Origin: Zoogloeaceae bacterium
GTDB lineage: Bacteria; Pseudomonadota; Gammaproteobacteria; Burkholderiales; Rhodocyclaceae
Assembly (NCBI GenBank): GCA_031281985.1
Contig: JAITEO010000323.1
Coordinates: 1-6,007 of the forward strand
Length of the DNA: 6,007 nt
Direction: 5' to 3'
The first letter of the stretch is position 1, and each line of letters starts with the position of its first letter. The position numbers were made by a program, and so were the translations under genes. Below, piece after piece: positions 1 through 4,612 of this stretch. The notes under the pieces were generated by a model. The model had not been told where the DNA came from and searched no databases. It saw only the letters and a list, made by a program, of their open reading frames with translations.

Positions 1-21
1 GTAAGCGTGCCATGGTGGTCA

Positions 22-91
22 GGGATCAGGGATCAGGGGTCAGGGATCAGGGATCAGGGATCAGGGATCAGAGGGCAGAGGGCAGAGGGCA
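22..91. repeat. Heptamer tandem array, left arm (GGGATCA x7, GAGGGCA x3)
   Basis: Ten consecutive 7-bp units lie in one unbroken register. Seven are GGGATCA (the third is GGGGTCA) at 22-70, and three are GAGGGCA at 71-91. The array faces a reverse-complement array at 225-259, so the two form the arms of a large imperfect inverted repeat. Open reading frames crossing it translate to low-complexity peptides and are not credible genes. Function is unknown. It resembles the short degenerate tandem repeats scattered between genes in some proteobacterial genomes. Confidence 0.9.
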
Positions 92-125
92 GAATGCGCG
101 CTTGTCGGGCGAAGCGCCATTTGTC

Positions 126-158
126 TCCCCGCGCCCGCTTGTGGGAAAGGGGCGGGGA
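126..158. other. GC-rich imperfect hairpin
   Basis: TCCCCGC at 126-132 pairs with GCGGGGA at 152-158. After a one-base bulge, CCC at 134-136 pairs with GGG at 149-151, leaving a loop of about 12 nt. It sits inside the segment between the two heptamer arrays. No clean T-tract follows on either strand, so it is called a hairpin and not a terminator. Confidence 0.5.
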
Positions 159-224
159 AAAGCGTGGAGCAAACGCGCTTTGTAGCCTGTAATCTGTGAC
201 CAGTGGCGAACGCGCGGGTTTTTC

Positions 225-259
225 TGATTCCTGACTCCTGATTCCTGATTCCTGATCCC
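225..259. repeat. Heptamer tandem array, right arm (TGATTCC-type x5)
   Basis: Five 7-bp units, TGATTCC, TGACTCC, TGATTCC, TGATTCC and TGATCCC, run without a gap. Read on the minus strand they are GGGATCA, GGAATCA, GGAATCA, GGAGTCA and GGAATCA, the same family as the left arm at 22-70 but inverted. The 133 bp between the arms hold only a GC-rich hairpin and no plausible gene. The arms could let this DNA or its transcript fold into one long stem. Confidence 0.85.
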
Positions 260-525
260 CCCGAAAGCGGCAAAACTTGCCGGAAGGGGGGCGTTGCCTT
301 CTTCCCTTGGCGTGGTTACGCCGTTTGGGGACGTTTTGCACAAAAACTGTGGATAACTTTGTGGGTATCGTGTCACTAACCGGTCAAAATTCCATAGGTA
401 CGGGCATTTTCTCGGGGTTGCCTCAAAAATAGGCTTCTCATAAAAATCAATGAAATCAAAGAGTTGAAAAATAAATCGACTGTCAATAGGCAAAAGCAAA
501 AAAATTTTCCCGGCTTGACAGGACG
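260..525. other. Gene-free spacer upstream of xseA
   Basis: No credible coding sequence lies here. The first part is GC-rich. From about 420 to 510 the sequence becomes distinctly AT-rich, with runs such as ATAAAAATCAATGAAATC and a poly-A stretch near 497-504. The TTGACA at 515-520 matches a sigma-70 -35 hexamer exactly, but no good -10 follows at 16-18 bp, so no promoter is called from it. A perfect DnaA-box 9-mer at 348-356 is listed separately. Confidence 0.5.
348..356. promoter_or_regulatory. Perfect DnaA-box sequence (TGTGGATAA)
   Basis: TGTGGATAA is the exact reverse complement of the consensus DnaA box TTATCCACA. A weaker relative, TGTGGGTAT (two mismatches), starts at 360, and an AT-rich stretch lies about 65 bp downstream. 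No cluster of boxes and no dnaA, dnaN, gidA or parA gene is present, so this is not presented as an origin. It could be an isolated DnaA-binding or titration site, or chance. Confidence 0.4.
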
Positions 526-555
526 TTGAATTTCTGTGGAGTAAACTGCGCGCCC

Positions 556-1929
556 ATGTTGGTGGATAACCCCTTGATTTCTCCTTTTTTTGACCCGTCG
601 GCCTTTGCGGCGAAAGAGGCGGTTCTTTCGGTCGGCGAACTGAATCGCGCGGTGCGCGGCGCTTTGGAAGCGCAATTTCCCCTGCTCTGGGTGGCGGGGG
701 AAATTTCCAGTCTGACCCGCGCCGCTTCCGGGCATGTCTATTTCACCTTGAAGGACGCCGAAGCGCAGGCGCGTTGCGTGCTCTGGCGCAACAAGGCGCA
801 GCTTGCCGGCTTTCGCCTGGAAAACGGCCAGAAGGTCCGGGCGCGGGTATTGGTGACGCTCTACGAGGCGCGCGGCGATTATCAATTGAGCGTGGAGGGA
901 CTGCGTCTGGCCGGACAGGGCGCGTTGTTCGAGCAGTTCCTGGAATTGAAGACGCGCCTTGAAGCCGAAGGCTTGTTCGCCGTCGAGCAAAAACGGCCGC
1001 TACCCGCCTTCGCCCGCCGCATCGCCATCGTTTCCAGCCCGCAGGCCGCCGCCTTGCAGGATGTGCTGGCAACCTTCGCGCGGCGCGCACCGCATGTGCG
1101 CCTCACGCTCTTTCCCGCGCCCGTGCAGGGCGAAGGCGCGGGGCAGAAAATCGCGCGGGCGCTGACCGCCGCCGCCGCTTCCGAACACGACGCCATTTTG
1201 CTGTGTCGCGGCGGCGGCAGCATGGAAGACCTGTGGGCATTCAACGCGGAAGTCCTCGCCCGCGCCATTCGCGCCTCGCGCCTGCCTGTCGTCAGCGGCA
1301 TCGGACACGAAACCGATTTCTGCATCGCCGATTTCGCCGCCGACCTGCGCGCGCCGACGCCCACGGCAGCGGCGGAACTGATCTGCCCGGCGCGCCAGGT
1401 TCTGCTGGAACGTCTGGACGCCCTGCGCCGCCGTCTGGCGCAGGGCTGCGAAAACCGCCTGCGCGGCTGGGCGCAACGCCTGGATTACCTCGACGCCCGC
1501 CTGCCTTCCCCCGCCCGGCAACTGTTGCTGCGCCGCGAAACGCTCTTTGTCCTTTCCCTCAACCTGCACCGCGCCGCGCGGCAAGGCGTGGCGCAAAGAC
1601 AAGACGCCCTGCGCGCGCAGGCCGCATCGCTCGCGCGCCACCGCCCGCGCCTGGAAGCAAAGGGCGAGACGCTCACCCATCTGCGCCAACGCCTGCAACA
1701 GGCGGCAACGTATCTTTTGCGCCACCGGCAACAACGATTGGCGCAACTGGCGCAGGGACTGCGCCAACTCGACCCGCAAGCCGTGCTGGCGCGCGGCTAC
1801 GCCATCGCCACCCGCCCCGACGGCAGCCTGCTGCGCGACGCCGCAACGACCACTCCGGGCGACACCCTGTTTATAGAACTGGCGCGCGGAAAAATCACCA
1901 CACAAGTCGTGGAAAGCGTCAAAAAGTAA
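556..1929 (+). CDS. xseA: Exodeoxyribonuclease VII large subunit
   Basis: This is the catalytic large subunit of exonuclease VII, which with several XseB small subunits degrades single-stranded DNA to oligonucleotides in repair and recombination. From the ATG at 556 it is 457 aa, normal for the family. An N-terminal OB-fold for ssDNA binding spans roughly residues 20-120 (LWVAGEISSL, GHVYFTLKD). The nuclease domain spans roughly 125-300 and contains AALQDVL, RGGGSMEDLWAFNAE and SGIGHETDF. Asp169, Arg218, His251 and Asp254 match, by spacing, the residues I recall as essential in E. coli XseA (D155, R205, H238, D241). A long Arg/Gln/Leu-rich coiled-coil region follows, then the conserved tail DPQAVLARGYAI from about 406. 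A TTG at 526 would add ten residues of no family character, so ATG 556 is preferred. GGAG at 538-541 is a weak, distant ribosome binding site. xseB is not in the window. The final Lys-Lys-stop is encoded by the repeat module that follows. Confidence 0.93.
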   Translation: MLVDNPLISPFFDPSAFAAKEAVLSVGELNRAVRGALEAQFPLLWVAGEISSLTRAASGHVYFTLKDAEAQARCVLWRNKAQLAGFRLENGQKVRARVLVTLYEARGDYQLSVEGLRLAGQGALFEQFLELKTRLEAEGLFAVEQKRPLPAFARRIAIVSSPQAAALQDVLATFARRAPHVRLTLFPAPVQGEGAGQKIARALTAAAASEHDAILLCRGGGSMEDLWAFNAEVLARAIRASRLPVVSGIGHETDFCIADFAADLRAPTPTAAAELICPARQVLLERLDALRRRLAQGCENRLRGWAQRLDYLDARLPSPARQLLLRRETLFVLSLNLHRAARQGVAQRQDALRAQAASLARHRPRLEAKGETLTHLRQRLQQAATYLLRHRQQRLAQLAQGLRQLDPQAVLARGYAIATRPDGSLLRDAATTTPGDTLFIELARGKITTQVVESVKK

Positions 1930-2004
1930 AAATCTACTTTTTGCCGGATTAGTCAGCAAAAAAGGACAGGCAAAGCCTGCCCTTTTTTGGGGTAAAGGCA
2001 AGGG
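1920..2004 (+). repeat. Inverted-repeat element, left arm (copy A)
   Basis: The modules run in order as follows. First comes a palindrome with arms CAAAAAGTA (1920-1928) and TACTTTTTG (1935-1943). Then comes a linker ending GTCAGC, a terminator-like hairpin at 1958-1988, and GGGGTAAAGGCAAGG (1989-2003). The same order recurs on the minus strand at 2130-2212 (copy C) and on the plus strand at 4338-4420 (copy B). Outside the CAAAAAGTA start the copies share only a base or two, which marks that as the outer boundary. The left palindrome overlaps the xseA stop codon (TAA at 1927-1929). Confidence 0.85.
1958..1988 (+). terminator. Rho-independent terminator of xseA
   Basis: AAAAAAGGACAGGC (1958-1971), loop AAA, GCCTGCCCTTTTTT (1975-1988) form a 14-bp stem with one mismatch. 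The six T residues serve as the U-tract for transcripts leaving xseA, whose stop is 28 bp upstream. The flanking A-tract would let it work in both directions. It is the hairpin module of the repeat element. Confidence 0.8.
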
Positions 2005-2009
2005 AACCC

Positions 2010-2109
2010 ACTACACAATCTGCACGGTCTCGTAGGGGCGCACTGCGTGCGCCCGCAAACCATTCTTGCCGCGTGACGGCCAACGGGCGCGCGCAGCGCG
2101 CCCCTACGA
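2010..2109. mobile_element. Nested MITE-like inverted-repeat insertion
   Basis: Two 26-bp arms face each other. The left arm, 2029-2054, begins CTCGTAGGGGCGCAC. The right arm, 2085-2110, ends GCGCCCCTACGAG. They match as an inverted repeat with two differences. Each arm also folds on its own: GGGCGCAC-TGC-GTGCGCCC on the left and GGGCGCGC-GCA-GCGCGCCC on the right. GAACCC occurs at 2004-2009 and again at 2110-2115, as a target duplication would. Removing the DNA between them restores the uninterrupted layout seen at 4412-4450. No transposase is encoded. Nineteen bases lie between the left GAACCC and the left arm, so the exact left end is uncertain. Confidence 0.6.
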
Positions 2110-2115
2110 GAACCC

Positions 2116-2212
2116 CAAGGCCGCGCTGGTTTTTCCTTGCCTTTACCCAAAACAGGGCAAGCTTTGCTTGCCCTGTTTTGCTGACCGACCCGGCAAAAAG
2201 TTTTACTTTTTG
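2116..2212 (-). repeat. Inverted-repeat element, right arm (copy C)
   Basis: Read on the minus strand, this arm has a palindrome with arms CAAAAAGT and ACTTTTTG (2194-2212), a linker ending GTCAGC, and the hairpin at 2149-2179. GGGTAAAGGCAAGG follows, then the central module AAAACCAG-CGC-GGCCTTGGGGTT. It mirrors copy A, so together they form one element of about 190 bp, plus the nested insertion, between two convergent genes. Its palindrome supplies the last codons and the stop codon of the carbonic anhydrase gene. Confidence 0.85.
2149..2179 (-). terminator. Rho-independent terminator of the carbonic anhydrase fusion
   Basis: On the minus strand AAAACAGGGCAAGC, loop AAA and GCTTGCCCTGTTTT form a perfect 14-bp stem ending in TTTT. 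It lies 23 bp after the stop codon of the carbonic anhydrase gene. The hairpin is symmetrical and could also stop read-through from xseA. Confidence 0.8.
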
Positions 2213-3342
2213 ATGTTTCCCATTGCGGCCCTGTAGTGGGGCAGCAGGTCTTCGGGGCGGCGGATGGTCATGCCGAGGTCGTGCACCAGGCCGTCTTTCA
2301 GGCTGTAGATCCAGGCGTGTATGGTGACGGGCTGGCCGCGTCTCCAGGCGTCCTGCACCACGCCGGTCTGGCAGACGTTGACGGCCTGTTCCAGCGTGTT
2401 GAGTTCGCAAAGACGGTCGTGGCGCATGGCTTCCGGCAGGGCGTCGAGCAGATGGGCGTGTTTCTGGCGCACGTCCTGCACATGCCGCAGCCAGATATCC
2501 ACGACGCCGGTGCGTTCGCCGTTCAACGCCAGACGCACCCCGCCGCAGCCATAATGCCCGACCACCATGATGTGCCGCACCCGCAACACGTCGATGGCAT
2601 ACTGGATGACGGAAAGGCAGTTCAGGTCGGTATGCACCACCACATTGGCCACGTTGCGATGCACGAATACCTCGCCCGGCAAAAGGCCGACGATCTGGTT
2701 GGCGGGGACGCGCGAATCCGAGCAGCCTATCCACAGGTAATGCGGGTTCTGGATGTTGGAGAGCTTCTGGAAATAGGCCGGATCCAGCGTCTGCATCTGG
2801 TTGGACCAGGCGCGGTTGAAGTCGAACAGATGGAAGAGGTTCTCTTCGCGCACGGCTTTTTCCGACCAGTGTTGCAAATCCAGCGCAAGGTAAATCGCGC
2901 CTTCCAGGGGCGCGGGATAGTAGGCGGGGGCTTCGTCGAAGCCCAGTTCGCGGTAGATCTTGACCGCGATGCGCATGGAGGGAATGGCATCCAATACCAG
3001 CCGGTGAAACCCCATGTCGCGGGCGGCGCGAATGGCGGCCAGGGCGAGCGCGGTGCCCGCGCCCTGGCCTTGTTCTTCCGGCATGACGTACATGCGCTTC
3101 ATCTCGCACAGGTTTTCCGACAGGGCGCGAATGCCGACGCAGCCGATGGGGCGATTCTCCCGTTCGCCGACGAAAAGACGTCCGGTCGCGCCGCTGTAAC
3201 GCCCCGGCAGGGCGCTGATTTCTTCATCGAAGCTCTGAAAGGAGAGATTCACCCCCATCCAGGCCGCATAGTCGCGGAAGAAGCCGCGCACGGCGGGAAT
3301 GGCGGGATCATCGGCGGAAGCGACAAGACGGGTATGGATCAT
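2203..3342 (-). CDS. can: Fusion of GNAT N-acetyltransferase and beta-class carbonic anhydrase
   Basis: This is a single 379-aa frame with two domains. Residues 1-155 are a GNAT acetyltransferase. The acetyl-CoA pyrophosphate loop is near 84-105 (MYVMPEEQGQGAGTALAL; Q91-G92-Q93-G94-A95-G96), followed by LVLDAIPSMRIAVKIYRELGF and a C-terminal strand at GAIYLALDL. Its substrate cannot be told. Residues 168-379 are a beta-carbonic anhydrase, interconverting CO2 and bicarbonate. Zinc ligands are Cys207, His263 and Cys266 (CSDSR and GHYGCGG), with the Asp209-Arg211 dyad. A free-standing Can protein is about 220 aa, so the extra length is the GNAT domain, joined by a linker of about 12 residues (QHWSEKAVREEN). 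The frame is continuous and both domains look intact. No Shine-Dalgarno sequence precedes the ATG. The gene diverges from the thioesterase and converges on xseA. Confidence 0.92.
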   Translation of the reverse strand: MIHTRLVASADDPAIPAVRGFFRDYAAWMGVNLSFQSFDEEISALPGRYSGATGRLFVGERENRPIGCVGIRALSENLCEMKRMYVMPEEQGQGAGTALALAAIRAARDMGFHRLVLDAIPSMRIAVKIYRELGFDEAPAYYPAPLEGAIYLALDLQHWSEKAVREENLFHLFDFNRAWSNQMQTLDPAYFQKLSNIQNPHYLWIGCSDSRVPANQIVGLLPGEVFVHRNVANVVVHTDLNCLSVIQYAIDVLRVRHIMVVGHYGCGGVRLALNGERTGVVDIWLRHVQDVRQKHAHLLDALPEAMRHDRLCELNTLEQAVNVCQTGVVQDAWRRGQPVTIHAWIYSLKDGLVHDLGMTIRRPEDLLPHYRAAMGNIKK

Positions 3343-3354
3343 GGGCGGGCGGCA

Positions 3355-3382
3355 GGAGACAGAGGACAGAATCCTGTCCTCT
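3355..3382. repeat. Dyad with heptamer character between divergent genes
   Basis: AGAGGACAG (3361-3369), AATC, CTGTCCTCT (3374-3382) is a perfect 9-bp inverted repeat. It begins as two 7-bp units, GGAGACA (3355-3361) and GAGGACA (3362-3368), resembling the GAGGGCA units at 71-91. It lies 18 bp upstream of the carbonic anhydrase fusion start, so it would be in that gene's leader as a hairpin. It may be a regulatory stem or a relic of the heptamer repeat family. Confidence 0.55.
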
Positions 3383-3413
3383 GGTATATAAAATTTGCAA
3401 TATTGCGTACCAG
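3381..3413. promoter_or_regulatory. Possible divergent promoter/operator region
   Basis: An AT-rich stretch sits between the divergent carbonic anhydrase fusion and thioesterase genes. CTGGTA (3381-3386) and TACCAG (3408-3413) form an outer inverted repeat around a perfect 10-bp palindrome, GCAATATTGC (3397-3406). TATATAAAATTT (3385-3396) is the only strongly promoter-like AT-rich run in the spacer. A minus-strand pairing of TTACTG with TTTATA at 18 bp is possible but weak. The binding factor, if any, is unknown. Confidence 0.3.
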
Positions 3414-3454
3414 TAATTTATCCTGTCTCTCCCTTTCTGTCTTTACTTTTCTCG

Positions 3455-3907
3455 ATGATGATGGATGAACCGGTTCATTGCCCCAAGCGGCAACCTACTT
3501 TGCGCCTGGTGCCCATGCCAGGCAACGAAAACATGTTTGGCGATATTTTCGGCGGCTGGGTGATGTCGAACGTCGATATTGCCGGCGGCGTCGAGGCCAT
3601 GCGGCACGCGCGCGGACGGGTGGCGACGGTGTCGGTCAACAGCTTCCAGTTCCACCAGCCCGTCTCCAGCGGCGACGTGGTGAGCTTCTATACCGAGATC
3701 GTCCGCGTGGGGCGAACCTCGATTACCGTCCAGGTACAGGTCTTTGCCGAGCGGCATCCGCAAAAGCCGATCACCGTCAAGGTAACGGAGGCCATCCTGA
3801 CCTACGTGGCCCTGGACAAGGAAGGCCAGAAACGCGCGCTGCCCCCCGCCGTATGGCCGGAACTGAACGAAGACGACAACGTCGGGGAGGATTTGGGAAG
3901 AAAATAG
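3455..3907 (+). CDS. yciA: YciA-type acyl-CoA thioesterase (hotdog fold)
   Basis: This cytoplasmic hotdog-fold thioesterase hydrolyses acyl-CoAs to free acid and CoA. The YciA family is broad in substrate range and works as an oligomer. From the ATG at 3455 it is 150 aa, slightly longer than E. coli YciA. The family signature NENMFGDIFGGWVMSNVD spans residues 24-41. Asp41 corresponds to the aspartate usually given as catalytic, and the hotdog helix follows. VSVNSFQFHQPVSSGDVV at about 59-76 is the conserved central strand region, and TEAILTYVALDKEGQKRALP ends the fold at 130. A 20-residue acidic tail follows. Three consecutive ATG codons (3455, 3458, 3461) make the exact start uncertain by two residues. 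A TTG start at 3395 would add 20 residues unlike the family. No Shine-Dalgarno is evident. The stop lies 3 bp from the psiE stop on the other strand. Confidence 0.9.
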   Translation: MMMDEPVHCPKRQPTLRLVPMPGNENMFGDIFGGWVMSNVDIAGGVEAMRHARGRVATVSVNSFQFHQPVSSGDVVSFYTEIVRVGRTSITVQVQVFAERHPQKPITVKVTEAILTYVALDKEGQKRALPPAVWPELNEDDNVGEDLGRK

Positions 3908-3910
3908 AAG

Positions 3911-4330
3911 TCAGTACTGCCGCTTGAGCAGGCGGCTATTGGCGATGTAGAGGGAAAAGAGCAGGACGAGAATGGCAAACGAATAGAGCAGCGTCGATTC
4001 GGGTTTTTCATGATCGACGATGATCAGCCGCACGATCGCCGTGATGCCGATATAGAGGAAGTAGCGCAGCGGAAAATGGAATCTGGATTCAAAGTACTTG
4101 GCGATCAGGGCAATGAACTCGAAGTACAGGAACCAGATCACGATCCCCTCGATCATTTCATAACCGCCACGCGCCGGACCGTTTTTCACCAGGAGCAACA
4201 GCAAGCTCCAGGTTTCCCGGAACAGAAACCCCAGCAAGATCACCACCAGCACGCACAACATGAGCGCCAGCAGGCGCTGCATGTTCTTTGCCAATGTCTT
4301 GGCCTTGATTGGTTCGGTGAATCTTTTCAT
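3911..4330 (-). CDS. psiE: PsiE-family phosphate-starvation-inducible membrane protein
   Basis: This 139-aa inner-membrane protein has four predicted hydrophobic segments, near residues 19-37, 59-78, 88-105 and 113-131. It closely matches the E. coli PsiE pattern through [21 protein letters not shown]-like and [20 protein letters not shown] segments, followed by IVDH (residues 104-107) and a basic C-terminus (NSRLLKRQY). PsiE is known as a phosphate-starvation-induced protein of unclear biochemical role, so the name describes family, not activity. ATG 4330 gives the usual length. An in-frame TTG at 4342 adds four residues and lies inside the repeat. No Shine-Dalgarno precedes the ATG: the sequence there is the repeat palindrome at 4340-4363, only 9 bp upstream. 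No convincing Pho box is visible. The gene overlaps nothing but ends 3 bp from the convergent thioesterase. Confidence 0.88.
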   Translation of the reverse strand: [139 protein letters not shown]

Positions 4331-4350
4331 GAAAGGCGGCAAAAAGTAAA

Positions 4351-4379
4351 AACCTACTTTTTGCCGATTCAGTCAGCAA
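4351..4379 (-). promoter_or_regulatory. psiE: Possible psiE promoter inside the repeat element
   Basis: On the minus strand TTGCTG (4374-4379) and TAGGTT (4351-4356) are 17 bp apart. The -10 match is poor (3 of 6). It is noted because any promoter further upstream would have to read through the hairpin at 4378-4408. Its transcript would begin about 14 nt before the psiE ATG. Confidence 0.2.
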
Positions 4380-4408
4380 AAAAGGGCAAGCGGAGCTTGC
4401 CCTTTTTT
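4378..4408. terminator. Bidirectional terminator-type hairpin
   Basis: AAAAAAGGGCAAGC (4378-4391), loop GGA, GCTTGCCCTTTTTT (4395-4408) form a perfect 14-bp stem with six T at the end on both strands. It stands upstream of psiE and downstream of dps. No plus-strand gene ends just before it, so it may insulate psiE from dps transcription or simply come with the repeat element. Confidence 0.7.
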
Positions 4409-4541
4409 GGAGAAAAGGCAACGAAACCCCATGGCCGGACTGGTTTTGCGTTGGGTTTACATGGCAAAAAGTAGTAGGTTTTTACTTTTTGCCGTTCCCA
4501 AGCCTACCCATGCCGTGTGTCGTGATGATGACAAAAAATAT

Positions 4542-4586
4542 CGGGGAGCAAAAGAAGCGGGCGTTGCCCGTTTCTTTCGCTCCCCG
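4542..4586 (-). terminator. Rho-independent terminator of dps
   Basis: A 21-nt arm (4542-4562, starting CGGGGAGC) pairs with 4566-4586 (ending GCTCCCCG) across a 3-nt loop, with two mismatches. On the minus strand the stem is followed by ATATTTTTT, a good U-tract. It begins 26 bp past the dps stop codon. Its sequence is unrelated to the repeat-family hairpins. Confidence 0.85.
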
Positions 4587-4612
4587 GTTTTCGGCGGTTA
4601 CCGCAAGCGCCG

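Larger units (their letters stand above)
4338..4494. repeat. Inverted-repeat element, complete copy (B-D)
   Basis: The left palindrome is CAAAAAGTA (4340-4348) with TACTTTTTG (4355-4363), flanked by GG and CC. Then come the linker ending GTCAGC, a perfect hairpin at 4378-4408, AGAAAAGGCAACG (4411-4423) and the central module (minus strand AAAACCAG-TCC-GGCCATGGGGTT, within 4415-4449). The right palindrome at 4465-4491 is the left one inverted, with three extra bases. Compared with the 1920-2212 copy, the right-hand hairpin is missing. The element fills the space between psiE and dps and reaches almost to the psiE start codon. Confidence 0.85.

Noticed and set aside
22..91. CRISPR-like array
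   Set aside because: The 7-bp units are contiguous with no spacers, so this is a simple tandem repeat, and no cas genes are present.
68..499. 143-codon minus-strand frame in the spacer upstream of xseA
   Set aside because: It crosses the right heptamer array, gives a peptide with no recognisable domain, and has no convincing ribosome binding site.
348..510. Chromosomal origin of replication
   Set aside because: There is only one perfect DnaA box, no replication-initiation genes nearby, and no ordered 13-mer unwinding repeats.
515..543. TTGACA as a complete xseA promoter
   Set aside because: The -35 is perfect, but the hexamer 17 bp downstream (GGAGTA) does not resemble a -10, and the region is better read as a weak ribosome site.
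1000..2001. 333-codon minus-strand frame opposite xseA and crossing its terminator
   Set aside because: It is a shadow of xseA, low in complexity (Arg, Ala, Gln, Gly), and runs through a hairpin and repeat module.
1949..3109. 386-codon minus-strand frame over the carbonic anhydrase region
   Set aside because: It is a frame-shifted shadow of the GNAT-carbonic anhydrase gene, Arg/Pro-rich, that continues through intergenic repeats.
2236..3468. 410-codon open frame on the plus strand opposite the carbonic anhydrase fusion
   Set aside because: It is antisense to a gene with clear catalytic motifs, its translation shows no family features, and long antisense frames are expected in GC-rich coding DNA.
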